Positions 34,727-44,047 are shown, counted from the first letter of the stretch. The stretch is DNA of 59,784 bases from Micavibrio sp. UBA5703 (GCA_002420015.1 DIHF01000010.1:39846-99629); one strand, 5' to 3'. The notes: generated by a model from the letters alone, not told the origin. Numbers and translations are program-made.

Positions 34727-36628
34727 ATGATCAATATCAAGATGCAGCCGACCAGAGTTCAGAAGCTTTCGCCCAAGATCACGGTTCTTGGTGTCGGGGG
34801 CGCTGGCGGAAATGCAGTCAACAACATGATTTCCTCGGGTCTTGAAGGTTGCGAGTTCGTTGTCTGCAACACCGACGCGCAGGCGCTTGAAAACTCGTTG
34901 TGCGCTCACAAGGTTCAACTCGGCGCGACCGTCACGGGCGGTCTTGGCGCGGGTTCTCGTCCCGAGATCGGTCAAGCGGCGGCGGAAGAGACACTTGACG
35001 AGGTAATGCATTTTCTCGAAGGCTCCAACATGGCTTTCGTTACCGCCGGTATGGGCGGCGGTACCGGAACGGGCGCGGCTCCCGTCATCGCCAAGGCGTG
35101 CCGCGAAAAAGGGATTCTGACGGTCGGTGTCGTGACCAAGCCTTTCCATTTTGAGGGTGCGCACCGCATGGATCAGGCTGAGCGCGGCATCGAGGAGATG
35201 CAGGGCTACGTCGATACGCTCATTATTATTCCGAACCAGAATCTTTTCCGCATCGCCAATGAAAGGACGACTTTTGCCGAAGGTTTCAAGATGGCTGACA
35301 GCGTTCTTCAGTCGGGCGTGCGCGGCGTGACCGATCTGATGGTCAAGCCCGGCCTTGTTAACCTCGACTTTGCCGATATCCGCACTGCGATGCTGGAGAT
35401 GGGCAAGGCGATGATGGGTACTGGCGAGGCCACGGGCGACAAGCGCGCTATTGAGGCCGCCGAGGCTGCCATCAACAATCCGTTGCTGGATGATGTCTCC
35501 ATGAAGGGTGCGCGCGGCGTGATTATCAACGTCACCGGCGGCATGGATATGACGTTGTTCGAGGCTGACGAAGCCTGTAACCGCATTCGTGACGAGGTTG
35601 ATCCCCGCGCCAATATCATTTTCGGCGCTACTTTTGACGACAGCATGGAAGGGCGCATGCGCGTTTCCATCGTGGCCACGGGTATTGAAAAGGAATCCGA
35701 GCGCAAAACCGGAACGGGCGGCGGTGTCAGGATCGAACCGGTTCAGGCCAAGGCAACTTCAAGGGTGCAAGGAAAAATGCCGGGAAAGCCTTTGGGACGC
35801 GTTCAGCCTAAAACGGTTTACGGCACGGGTTTTGCCGCCGAGCGTGCGCGTCCTGCGCCCTCCGCCGAGACGGCGGTTTCCGCTTTGACTGGCGCTGCGC
35901 CTGTGCGTAATGTTGCGCCGCCGCCCGTTTCCTCTCCGCCTGCGCAGGAACCCGAAGCCGATATGTTCGAGCAGCAGATATACGCCGCTGCGCCGGAGCA
36001 TGTTTCGGCGGATGTCGAGTTGCCCCAGAATACCGCGCTGCGCGGATCGCGTTACAAGGACTCATTCATTCCGCCCGCGCCGATTGAGCCGGAAGGCCGC
36101 AACTACATTTCCAATTTCCACGGCGCTCATGCTTACGCCGCGCCGCAGCAGGCGCAAACGCCGCAACCGCAGCAGTTCCAGCAACAGCCGCAGGTGCAGG
36201 CCCCCGTGCAACAGCCTGTCCAGCAGCAAGCTTACGCCGCTGCGCCGTCGCCTGTCGCGCATCGCCAGACCCAGACCGGGTCCATGATGCCGACGGCCCA
36301 GCAGCCGACCGTGCAGGCGCAGCCTTCGACGCGCGGCTTGCAGCTTAATCCGCCGAAACTGCCTTCCGGGCCAAAGCCACGTTCGCCCTCGTTGTTTGAG
36401 CGCATTACGGGTTCCGTGCAGCAGCGTTTCGAGGGTTTGCGCGAAGATCTGACCGGCGGTTCGTCGTCGCAGCATCAGCAGCAACAGCGCGGTCCCGCGC
36501 CGCAGCCGCAAACTCCGCCGCGTCCTGCGCAGGGCAGCCTCAATATAGATGCCCCGGCCGGAGCGCCGCAGGAAAAAGGCGAAAGCGAGCTGGATATCCC
36601 GGCCTTCCTCCGCCGCCAGGCGAATTAA
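34727..36628 (+). CDS. ftsZ: Cell division protein FtsZ
   Basis: The product has 633 residues from the ATG at 34727, preceded by CAGGGGTTCAGAG; an upstream in-frame ATG at 34682 is less likely. The GTPase core (about residues 15-330) has GVGGAGGNAVNN and the tubulin signature GGGTGTG (110-116), then the T7-loop NLDFADIRT. The core is followed by a ~290-residue linker rich in Gln, Pro and Ala, and ends with the conserved peptide DIPAFLRRQAN that binds FtsA and other partners. The linker is longer than in the 508-residue Caulobacter protein. It polymerises into the Z ring. Confidence 0.97.
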   Translation: MINIKMQPTRVQKLSPKITVLGVGGAGGNAVNNMISSGLEGCEFVVCNTDAQALENSLCAHKVQLGATVTGGLGAGSRPEIGQAAAEETLDEVMHFLEGSNMAFVTAGMGGGTGTGAAPVIAKACREKGILTVGVVTKPFHFEGAHRMDQAERGIEEMQGYVDTLIIIPNQNLFRIANERTTFAEGFKMADSVLQSGVRGVTDLMVKPGLVNLDFADIRTAMLEMGKAMMGTGEATGDKRAIEAAEAAINNPLLDDVSMKGARGVIINVTGGMDMTLFEADEACNRIRDEVDPRANIIFGATFDDSMEGRMRVSIVATGIEKESERKTGTGGGVRIEPVQAKATSRVQGKMPGKPLGRVQPKTVYGTGFAAERARPAPSAETAVSALTGAAPVRNVAPPPVSSPPAQEPEADMFEQQIYAAAPEHVSADVELPQNTALRGSRYKDSFIPPAPIEPEGRNYISNFHGAHAYAAPQQAQTPQPQQFQQQPQVQAPVQQPVQQQAYAAAPSPVAHRQTQTGSMMPTAQQPTVQAQPSTRGLQLNPPKLPSGPKPRSPSLFERITGSVQQRFEGLREDLTGGSSSQHQQQQRGPAPQPQTPPRPAQGSLNIDAPAGAPQEKGESELDIPAFLRRQAN

Positions 36629-36653
36629 AAAATTCGATTAAGTAGCAAGGAAC

Positions 36654-37253
36654 TTAAGGCTCTGCCGGAATTTGTGATTGATTCAGGCAGTGAGGTCCTT
36701 TGCACTTCTTAAAGATGCTCCACGGTGTCTTCGCGATAATTAAAAGATCGTTCCAGAATGATTGGCTATCGACATATTGATGGTCCAAGGCAATGCGCTG
36801 TTCAGCGCTTAGAGTATTCGTGTTTTTGATTTGTGCCAGGCCCGTCAGTCCTGGCAATGTGTTGTGTCGCCGATCCAGAGTTAAGTCTCTATGAAATCTG
36901 CTGACTATATCTCTTTTTGTGAGAGGACGGGGGCCGACAAGACTCATTTCACCCCTCCATACGTTCCGAAGTTGCGGCAGTTCATCGATTTTGCTTTTGC
37001 GCAAAAATCTTCCAATCGGGCCGGTTCGCTCTTCATCCGGTAGTGGTATCCCGGCATCATTAAAAGCTATGCGCATCGTCTGGATTTTATGCATCTTAAA
37101 GGGTTTTCCATGCAGCCCGATGCGCTCTTGTTCAAACAGGCCGGGAGCATTGGTTTCACGCGACGCAAGATAGCTTGCTCCCCATACGAGGGGAGCAAGG
37201 GTAACCAGAAGTGGCCCGGACACGGCCATGTCGAACGCACGTTTTAAGGTCAT
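36654..37253 (-). CDS. Bacterial sugar transferase (polyprenyl-phosphate glycose-1-phosphate transferase)
   Basis: The 199-residue protein is the short, monotopic PglC/WcaJ-catalytic-domain type. Visible are the N-terminal re-entrant hydrophobic helix (FDMAVSGPLLVTLAPLVW), FKMHKIQTMR, the DE catalytic pair in SKIDELPQLRNV and MSLVGPRPLTKRDI, PGLTGLAQI and a late DHQYVDSQSF. These enzymes start glycan chains by moving a sugar phosphate onto undecaprenyl phosphate. It lies between ftsZ and lpxC, antisense, and may serve the glycan locus at the left of the window. It is convergent with ftsZ. Confidence 0.85.
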   Translation of the reverse strand: MTLKRAFDMAVSGPLLVTLAPLVWGASYLASRETNAPGLFEQERIGLHGKPFKMHKIQTMRIAFNDAGIPLPDEERTGPIGRFLRKSKIDELPQLRNVWRGEMSLVGPRPLTKRDIVSRFHRDLTLDRRHNTLPGLTGLAQIKNTNTLSAEQRIALDHQYVDSQSFWNDLLIIAKTPWSIFKKCKGPHCLNQSQIPAEP

Positions 37254-37331
37254 CGCGGTTGCATAACAGGCGGTAAGTTTTATGTCAATAGTAACTGGGG
37301 TATAAGTTTAGCAACACAGCACTTTAGGACT

Positions 37332-37742
37332 TTAGCTGAAGACGGGGCCGTCTGATCCCGGCACTAGGCTGGTGTTTTGCGGGTGTTTTATGTTGTGGCC
37401 TGCGAGCTGGAGTGCTTCAACCAGCATGTTGATGTTTTTTTTACAAAGCGCTTTTTCGATAGGGCTTATATTAATTGATATCCACTCCATTGCATTTGCG
37501 CTCTTTTCGAAGATCTTTCCTCGTTCACCGGGGGCGCACGTTTCAAGCTCTTTTTGCCCTTGCCGCATGTATCCGAACGCGTATATGGCTTTCGGTGTAT
37601 GCTCTGGCGAAAAGGGATAGCCTGCGTTGCGCAGGGCGGTTCTGACAAGGAGCCAATCTTCCTCGCTGTTTGTAAAATGAGCTTTGTAGAGAGCTTCTTG
37701 AATTTCGTTGTCGAAATCTCCTGTTATTTTGGGCGTTTCCAT
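37332..37742 (-). CDS. Hypothetical 136-residue protein
   Basis: I do not recognise this protein. It appears soluble and mainly helical, with no signal peptide. Segments such as NEIQEALYKAHF, SEEDWLLVRTALRNAGYPF and KNINMLVEALQLAGHNI suggest helical repeats. An AGGAC sequence lies before the ATG. It is transcribed in the same direction as the sugar transferase 78 bp further on, and divergently from lpxC. Its reading frame is the only convincing one in this spacer. Confidence 0.55.
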   Translation of the reverse strand: METPKITGDFDNEIQEALYKAHFTNSEEDWLLVRTALRNAGYPFSPEHTPKAIYAFGYMRQGQKELETCAPGERGKIFEKSANAMEWISINISPIEKALCKKNINMLVEALQLAGHNIKHPQNTSLVPGSDGPVFS

Positions 37743-37974
37743 TTTTTTCGTCCTGTGCCTTGTGGTTTAAAGGGGTATAACACCTAATTGTTATGAAATC
37801 AAGTTCTGGAAAATATGTGATTTTACTGGAACGAACTAATGGACCGTGAATCACCATTAAAAATCAACATGTTATGGCGCAATTATCCGGTGTAACAAAG
37901 CGCAATAAAGCGTGATTGGTTAATTTTTGGCGTGGGCTTTATATTTAAGGCAGAAGGATTTTTACAGAAAAGCC

Positions 37975-38895
37975 ATGCAACAGACGCTTAAATCGCCGGT
38001 TTCCGCTCAGGGTGTGGGCCTTCATTCGGGCCAGCAGATTTCCATGACCATCCGTCCTGCGCGTGAGGATAACGGCATCGTTTTTGTCCGCACCGATATC
38101 TTGGGCCACGATAATGTTATCCCCGCGCTCTGGGACCATGTTGTCGATACGCGGCTTTGCACGGTGATCGGTAATGACAGCGGCGCGACGGTTGGCACGG
38201 TCGAACACTTGATGGCCGCTCTGCGCGGCTGCGGCATTGATAACGCTGTGGTTGAACTGGATGGTGGCGAGGTTCCCATCATGGACGGCAGCGCCGATCC
38301 TTTTGTCCAAATGATTGATGAGGCCGGTATTGCCGCGCAGGGTTTGCCGCGCCGCGCCATTCGCGTATTGCGCGAGGTGAGCGTCGAGCAGGACGGCAAG
38401 GTTGTGCGCCTCTCGCCCTCGGAGTCCAGCGTTTTCAGTGGTGCCATTGATTTCAATCATCCGCAAATTGGCCGTCAGAGCTATGAAACGCAGCTTATGA
38501 ACGGCAATTTCCGCCATGATATAGCCAACTGCCGCACCTTCGGTTTCCTGCATGAGGTCGAGTGGATGCGCTCGCAGGGGCTGGCGCTCGGCGGTTCTCT
38601 GGATAATGCCATCTTGCTGGACAAGGAAAGCGTGGTTAATCCGGGCGGTTTGCGCCGCGAGGATGAATTCATCCGTCATAAGCTGCTGGATGCCATCGGC
38701 GATCTGTATCTGGCCGGCGGCGTTATTCTGGGCGCCTATGACGGCCACAAGGCCGGACATGCCATGAACAATGCCATCTTGAAGGCGCTGTTTGCCGATG
38801 AGCGCAACTGGGAAATCGTCGATGATTTCGGCGGCGAGTCCAGGGTTTCGGCACCCGTTCGCGTCCGGGCCGAAAAGGTTCTGGCAACCGCCTGA
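37975..38895 (+). CDS. lpxC: UDP-3-O-acyl-N-acetylglucosamine deacetylase
   Basis: The 306-residue enzyme starts at the ATG at 37975 (MQQTLKSPVSAQGVGLHSG); an upstream in-frame extension to 37927 is not conserved-looking. The zinc ligands and active site fit LpxC: H78 in TVEHLM, H235 and D239 in RHKLLDAIGD, and H262 in the GHKAGHAMN block. It catalyses the committed step of lipid A synthesis, so the organism should make lipopolysaccharide. A candidate promoter TTGGTT-N16-TTTATA lies at 37916-37943 (weak). lpxC follows ftsZ in most alphaproteobacterial clusters; here two minus-strand genes intervene. Confidence 0.97.
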   Translation: MQQTLKSPVSAQGVGLHSGQQISMTIRPAREDNGIVFVRTDILGHDNVIPALWDHVVDTRLCTVIGNDSGATVGTVEHLMAALRGCGIDNAVVELDGGEVPIMDGSADPFVQMIDEAGIAAQGLPRRAIRVLREVSVEQDGKVVRLSPSESSVFSGAIDFNHPQIGRQSYETQLMNGNFRHDIANCRTFGFLHEVEWMRSQGLALGGSLDNAILLDKESVVNPGGLRREDEFIRHKLLDAIGDLYLAGGVILGAYDGHKAGHAMNNAILKALFADERNWEIVDDFGGESRVSAPVRVRAEKVLATA

Positions 38896-38932
38896 ACCCT
38901 GTACCCATTAGAGGGATAGAACAGCATGAAAG

Positions 38933-39080
38933 CGTCACCCCCGTGGTGAGCGAAAACCGCAGGTTTTTGTGAACACAACGACGGGGGTCCAGAAAAAGAG
39001 CGCAGCTTTGCTGCGCACATTCCCGGATCCCCGCTGTTTAAACCCGTCTCCGCTACGCTACGCCGGGTCGCGGGGATGAC
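38933..39080 (-). repeat. Composite hairpin repeat, copy 2 (between lpxC and bamD)
   Basis: This is the inverted counterpart of 32953-33091. On the minus strand it keeps the same linker blocks (GTCATCCCCGCG, TTAAACAGCGGGGATCC, GGACCCCCGTCGTT, CTCACCACGGGGGTGACG) in the same order. The middle hairpin here is GCGCAGC/GCTGCGC (39000-39006 with 39010-39016), quite unlike the CAGCGGG/CCCGCTG of copy 1. It fills half of a 289-bp spacer; the rest, up to the bamD ribosome-binding site, shows nothing else clear. Confidence 0.75.
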
Positions 39081-39184
39081 AGAGAATTAGTTGAATGCGG
39101 GCATAACTCTTTGTTTCTCCTTTATTTCCGCGCTTAAAGTGTTTATCTATAGGGATAAGCATTGATAACAGGAGGCTTCGTATC

Positions 39185-40000
39185 ATGCCCTCGAAATTCC
39201 TGCTTTTTTCTTTTTCTCTTCTTGTTCTCGCGCTCGCGGCTTGCGGCACGGACGATGCGAAAACCACGCAGCCCGAAGAAAGTGCCGATGTGCTTTACAA
39301 CAAGGCCGCAGCAGCGCTCGATGAAAAGAATTACAACAACGCCACGAAACTGTTCGAGGAAGTCGAGCGCCAGCATCCTTACTCGCAATGGGCGACGCAG
39401 TCGCAACTCATGGCCGCGTATTCTTCCTATCAGGGCCAGCATTACGACGAGGCCGTTCTGGCGCTCGACCGTTTCATCGAGCTTCATCCGGGCCACAAGG
39501 ATGTCGATTATGCGCATTACCTGCGCGCACTTTGTTATTACGAGCAAATCTCAGATGTGCGCCGCGATCAGGAAATGACGCGCCAGGCCGTCGAGTCGCT
39601 TGATGTGCTGATCCGCCGCTTCCCTGAAAGCCGCTATTCCCGCGATGCGACGTTGAAGAAAGATTTGACGATGGATCACCTTGCGGGCAAGGAAATGGAG
39701 GTTGGGCGCTATTACCTTCAGCGCGGCAATGTCGGCGCGGCGATCAACCGTTTCCGCACCGTGGTCAAGGAATACCAGACGACAACGCATATCCCCGAAG
39801 CGCTGCACAGGCTGGTGGAGGCTTATATGATCGTCGGCCTCAAGCAGGAAGCTCTGCGCGTTGCGGCGGTTCTCGGGCATAATTATCCGGGCAGCAAATG
39901 GTATGAACGCAGCTTTAAACTAATGGACCCCGAGATGCGCAAGCAACTCGAAAACGAAGGCGACTGGGTCGACCGGACGTTGGAATCCCTGTTCAAGTGA
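39185..40000 (+). CDS. bamD: Outer membrane assembly lipoprotein BamD
   Basis: The 271-residue protein opens with a lipoprotein signal peptide ending in LALAAC, so Cys20 should be lipidated. TPR-like repeats follow (DVLYNKAAAALDEKNYNNATKLFEEVERQHPYS, then AAYSSYQGQHYDEAVLALDRFIELHPGHKDVDYA). BamD anchors the BAM complex that inserts outer-membrane proteins. A strong GGAGG ribosome-binding site lies at 39171-39175. It sits in the usual lpxC-bamD-recN order of Alphaproteobacteria. Confidence 0.95.
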   Translation: MPSKFLLFSFSLLVLALAACGTDDAKTTQPEESADVLYNKAAAALDEKNYNNATKLFEEVERQHPYSQWATQSQLMAAYSSYQGQHYDEAVLALDRFIELHPGHKDVDYAHYLRALCYYEQISDVRRDQEMTRQAVESLDVLIRRFPESRYSRDATLKKDLTMDHLAGKEMEVGRYYLQRGNVGAAINRFRTVVKEYQTTTHIPEALHRLVEAYMIVGLKQEALRVAAVLGHNYPGSKWYERSFKLMDPEMRKQLENEGDWVDRTLESLFK

Positions 40001-40006
40001 TGGCAC

Positions 40007-41644
40007 ATGCTGACATCCCTGAGTATCAAGAATGTCGTCCTTATCGAGCAACTCACCATCGAGTTTAAAGGCGGGTTTTGCGCTCTGACCGGCGAGACCG
40101 GAGCCGGAAAATCGATATTGCTGGATTCGCTCGGGTTAGCGCTGGGCGCACGATCCGAAAGTTCTCTGGTAAGAAAAGGTTCCGAGCAGGCGCAGGTCAG
40201 CGCCGTTTTTGAAATCGAAAAATCACATTCTGCATTTGCACTTTTACAGGCGGCGGACATCCAGCCCGATACAACTTTAATCCTGCGCCGCGCTGTTGGA
40301 AGTGACGGTCGCAGCAAAGCCTATATCAACGATCAGCCCGTGAGCATCGGCCTGTTGCGGGAGGTGGGCGATACGCTGGTTGAAATCCACGGCCAGTTTG
40401 CCACGCAAGGCTTGCTTGATCCGAAGACGCATCGCGCTTTGCTCGACGAATATGCCGGTGTGGATATTGAGGCGCTGGAAAAATCATGGGGCGGGTGGAA
40501 GGCAGCGGCGGCCGCGTTGACCGAGGGGCAGGAGCGTGCGCGCAAGACCATAGCCGAGGAAGAATATCTGCGTGCGGCGCTGGATACGCTCGAAGAACTT
40601 GATCCCAAAGAGGGGGAGGAAGAGAAGCTCGCGTCCTTGCGCGAACGCCTGATGAAACGCGAGCATATACTTGAGAATTTGAATGTCGCGCATGAGGGCG
40701 TTGAGGCGGCGGAAGGGGCGCTGGGCGGCGCGTTCCGGGCGCTGGAGAAGGCGGGTGCGGGTGAGGCGCTGGTGGCGCTTGACCGTTCTTTGGTCGAGAT
40801 GAAAGAGGTTGCGGCACAAATCCAGAGCCTGTCCGCCGATCTTGAGGAGAGCGAATTCGACCTGCCGCAGATTGACGATCGTTTGTTTGCCATTCGCGGG
40901 CTGGCACGCAAACATAATATTTTACCGGATGAGTTGCCGAAGTTGCGCGGCGATCTGGCAGCGCAATTATCGCTGATCGGGCGGCAGGAAGAAACGCTGG
41001 GCGATCTGCGCAAGAAGGCCGATGACGCGAAAAAGTTGTTTATCGAAGAAGCGGAAAGGGCTGGCGCGGCGCGGCGCAAGGGGGCTGAGAAACTGGATAA
41101 GCTCGTGGAGAAGGAATTGCCGCCGCTGAAACTGGAGAAGGCGAAATTTGTGACGGAGATTGTGGCGCTGGCGGAATCCGAATGGGGGCCGTACGGTATG
41201 GACCGCGTGCGGTTTCTGGTTTCTACCAATCCGGGCGCTGCGCCGGGGCCGCTGAACAAGATCGCCTCGGGCGGGGAAATGGCGCGGTTTATGCTGGCGC
41301 TCAAGGTCGTCATGGCGCAAACCGGCGCGGCCGGGACGCTGATTTTCGATGAGGTTGACAGCGGCATCGGCGGCGGTACGGCCGATGCGGTGGGCGAGCG
41401 TCTGGCGCGGCTTGCAAAGGGACGGCAGGTGCTTGTGGTTACTCACGCACCGCAGGTTGCCGCTCGTGCGGGCAATCACTGGATCGTTTTGAAGGACGGG
41501 ACGAAAGACATGCGCACAACGGTCGTGCCGCTGGACGAGGTGGCGGAGCGCCGCGAGGAAATCGCCCGCATGCTGGCCGGGGCCAAAATCACCGATGAGG
41601 CAAGGGCGGCTGCGAACAAGCTGCTAGAGGCGAGCGCGGCATGA
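40007..41644 (+). CDS. recN: DNA repair ATPase RecN
   Basis: The 545-residue SMC-like protein has the N-terminal Walker A GETGAGKSILLDS (residues 29-41), a central coiled-coil with charged heptads (about 150-370) and the C-terminal ASGGEMARFMLALK and FDEVDSGIGGGTA segments, which carry the signature motif and Walker B. RecN acts early in double-strand break repair. It starts 6 bp past bamD and overlaps ligA by 4 bp (ATGA). Confidence 0.96.
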   Translation: MLTSLSIKNVVLIEQLTIEFKGGFCALTGETGAGKSILLDSLGLALGARSESSLVRKGSEQAQVSAVFEIEKSHSAFALLQAADIQPDTTLILRRAVGSDGRSKAYINDQPVSIGLLREVGDTLVEIHGQFATQGLLDPKTHRALLDEYAGVDIEALEKSWGGWKAAAAALTEGQERARKTIAEEEYLRAALDTLEELDPKEGEEEKLASLRERLMKREHILENLNVAHEGVEAAEGALGGAFRALEKAGAGEALVALDRSLVEMKEVAAQIQSLSADLEESEFDLPQIDDRLFAIRGLARKHNILPDELPKLRGDLAAQLSLIGRQEETLGDLRKKADDAKKLFIEEAERAGAARRKGAEKLDKLVEKELPPLKLEKAKFVTEIVALAESEWGPYGMDRVRFLVSTNPGAAPGPLNKIASGGEMARFMLALKVVMAQTGAAGTLIFDEVDSGIGGGTADAVGERLARLAKGRQVLVVTHAPQVAARAGNHWIVLKDGTKDMRTTVVPLDEVAERREEIARMLAGAKITDEARAAANKLLEASAA

Positions 41645-43734
41645 ACGGCGCAGGAACGCTTTTTAATCTGTCGTATGAAGATGCCCGCGCCCGCCATAAA
41701 AAACTGGCGGCGGAAATAAAAAAACACGACAAGCTTTACTATCAAAAGGATGCGCCGGAAATATCGGATGCGGAATACGACAGGCTGCGCCGCGAACTGG
41801 AAACGCTGGAGGCGGAGTTTCCTGATCTTGCGGACTCAGACAGTCCGACGCAAAATGTCGGTGCTGCGCCATCAAAGGGATTTAAAAAGGTCAAACATGA
41901 CGTCCCGATGCTTTCGCTTTCCAACGTGTTCAGCGAGGAGGAACTTGAAGATTTTTTGGCCCGTGTACGGCGGTTCTTGGGATTGGATGAAAGCGAGCCT
42001 GTTGAATTGCTGGCCGAACCGAAGATCGACGGTTTGTCGTGCTCTCTTCGTTACGAAAGAAGAAAACTGGTTCTGGCGGCAACACGCGGCGACGGGGCCG
42101 AGGGCGAAGATATAACAGAGAATGTCAAAACCATTGCTGATGTTCCAAAAGAGTTACCTAAAGGCGCTCCGGATATTCTAGAAGTGCGGGGCGAAATTTA
42201 CATGCGCCGGAGCGATTTTGAAAAACTGAATGAGAGGCAGGAAAAGGAAGGCAAGCAGATTTTCGCCAATCCACGCAATGCCGCCGCCGGGAGTGTTCGG
42301 CAACTGGATTCGTCCATTACTAAATTGCGCCCGTTGCATTTTTTCGCATATGGTCTGGGCGAAGTTGCCGAGGGACTTAAAATTTCCACGCAGTTTGAAA
42401 TTATTCAGGCGCTTGGCAAGTGGGGGTTTCAAATCACGGATCAGGTCGAGGTTTTGAAAGATATAAAAGCCATCATGAAAAATTATGAGGGGTTGCTGGG
42501 GAGGCGCGCCGATCTGGATTACGACATCGACGGCATCGTTTACAAAGTAAACGATTTAAAGCTTCAGGAGCGCCTTGGCTTTGTCTCGCGTGCGCCCCGC
42601 TGGGCGGTGGCGCATAAGTTCCCGGCGGAGCAGGCGATCACGGTTATCAAAGGAATCGACATTCAGGTCGGGCGTACGGGCGCGTTGACGCCTGTGGCGC
42701 GGCTGGAGCCGATTTCCGTTGGTGGCGTGGTGGTGTCGAATGCGACGCTTCACAATGAAGATGAAATCCTGCGCAAGGATATACGCATCGGCGACCGCGT
42801 TTTGATCCAGCGCGCCGGGGACGTTATCCCGCAAGTCGTGCAGGCTCTGGCCGATAAACGCAGCGGCGCGGAAAAGAAATTTATTTTTCCTGAGAAATGC
42901 CCGGCCTGCGGGTCGCTGGCGATCCGGGAGGAGGGAGAGGTCGTGCGCCGCTGTACGGGCGGGCTTGTCTGTCCGGCGCAGGCTGTGGAGCGCCTCAAAC
43001 ATTTTGTCTCGCGGCTGGCTTTTGACATCGAAGGGCTGGGCAGCAAGATCATCGAGCAGTTTTATGAGGACGGCCTTATAAAATCTCCGGCGGATATTTT
43101 CAGGCTGGAAGAGAAAAATAAAAGTTTGACTGTCCCTATACGCAAGCGCGAAGGCTGGGGCGATTTGTCCGAGAAGAATTTATTCGATTCAATCAACGCC
43201 CGCCGGAATATTTCCTTCAACCGCTTTATTTATGCGCTGGGCATTCGTCAGATCGGCGAGGCAACGGCGAAGCGGCTGGCAGGGGCGTATGGATCGCTGG
43301 AGAATATGAAGGCCGCGATGAAAGCCGCGCAAAACCGTGAAAGCGAATCTTATGCTGAACTGCTGGCGATTGAAGATGTGGGGCCGTCCGTTGCCGATGA
43401 TCTGCTCGGCTTTTTCGCCGAGGCGCATAACCGCGAAATTTTGGATGCGCTGGAGGCGGCGCTGACGATCGAGCCGTTTGAAGCGCCGGATGTTGGAAAC
43501 AGCCCAATTGCCGGAAAGACCGTCGTGTTCACCGGAACGCTGGAGGAAATGACCCGGCCCGAAGCCAAAGCGCGGGCGGAAAGCCTGGGCGCGAAAGTCG
43601 CCGGATCGGTATCGAAAAATACGGATTACGTTGTTGCCGGGGCGGATGCGGGTTCAAAGCTGAAAAAAGCTACTGAACTTGGCGTTACCGTTTTAACGGA
43701 AACGCAATGGCTTGAATTGATCGGGAATGTGTAG
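41641..43734 (+). CDS. ligA: NAD-dependent DNA ligase
   Basis: The 697-residue enzyme has the Ia domain (HDKLYYQKDAPEISDAEYD), the adenylation motif with K128 in EPKIDGLS, the OB fold with VGRTGALTPVA, four Cys of the zinc finger (CPAC, then RRCTGGLVCPAQ), helix-hairpin-helix repeats and a C-terminal BRCT domain (GKTVVFTGTLEEMTRPEAKA). It seals nicks during replication. Length and motifs are normal. It ends the lpxC-bamD-recN-ligA run; the following genes are on the other strand. Confidence 0.97.
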   Translation: MNGAGTLFNLSYEDARARHKKLAAEIKKHDKLYYQKDAPEISDAEYDRLRRELETLEAEFPDLADSDSPTQNVGAAPSKGFKKVKHDVPMLSLSNVFSEEELEDFLARVRRFLGLDESEPVELLAEPKIDGLSCSLRYERRKLVLAATRGDGAEGEDITENVKTIADVPKELPKGAPDILEVRGEIYMRRSDFEKLNERQEKEGKQIFANPRNAAAGSVRQLDSSITKLRPLHFFAYGLGEVAEGLKISTQFEIIQALGKWGFQITDQVEVLKDIKAIMKNYEGLLGRRADLDYDIDGIVYKVNDLKLQERLGFVSRAPRWAVAHKFPAEQAITVIKGIDIQVGRTGALTPVARLEPISVGGVVVSNATLHNEDEILRKDIRIGDRVLIQRAGDVIPQVVQALADKRSGAEKKFIFPEKCPACGSLAIREEGEVVRRCTGGLVCPAQAVERLKHFVSRLAFDIEGLGSKIIEQFYEDGLIKSPADIFRLEEKNKSLTVPIRKREGWGDLSEKNLFDSINARRNISFNRFIYALGIRQIGEATAKRLAGAYGSLENMKAAMKAAQNRESESYAELLAIEDVGPSVADDLLGFFAEAHNREILDALEAALTIEPFEAPDVGNSPIAGKTVVFTGTLEEMTRPEAKARAESLGAKVAGSVSKNTDYVVAGADAGSKLKKATELGVTVLTETQWLELIGNV

Positions 43735-43744
43735 CAAAACGCGT

Positions 43745-43981
43745 TTAGCGCTTTCTGGCTTTGTCCTGCAAACGGCTCAGCTTGTCCATAGCGGCTTCCA
43801 TGGCCGGGGAGTAGTCGCGCCGCTCGACGAAATCGCCGCCACCCGTGTTGCGGGTCATGGATAAATCCAGCGCACTGGTGAGGATTTCCGCAATCTTTAC
43901 ATCGTCCTGTTCAATAGCCAACTCAAGAGCCTTGAGGATGCGGTCGCTCAGACGGTGTATAGCATTATTGGCAGCATTCAT
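43745..43981 (-). CDS. Hypothetical 78-residue protein
   Basis: I do not recognise this protein. It is a mostly helical, charged protein (NAIHRLSDRILKALELAIEQDDVKIAEIL at the N-terminus) ending in Lys/Arg, without a signal peptide. It is convergent with ligA and starts 10 bp after its stop codon position. The 66-bp spacer to the next minus-strand gene means both could share a transcript. A small DNA- or RNA-associated protein is possible, but there is no evidence beyond composition. Confidence 0.5.
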   Translation of the reverse strand: MNAANNAIHRLSDRILKALELAIEQDDVKIAEILTSALDLSMTRNTGGGDFVERRDYSPAMEAAMDKLSRLQDKARKR

Positions 43982-44047
43982 TGTTTCAGAACTCCTACAG
44001 AAAAATGTACAAACACTCTGCCCTGATCCGGCGAATGTTTCAAGTGG

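Noticed and set aside
37916..37943. lpxC promoter TTGGTT-N16-TTTATA
   Set aside because: Match is weak in an A/T-rich spacer; mentioned with lpxC but not supported strongly enough to list.
40333..41367. Ser-rich minus-strand open frame opposite recN
   Set aside because: Low-complexity Ser/Arg composition produced by codon bias on the other strand.
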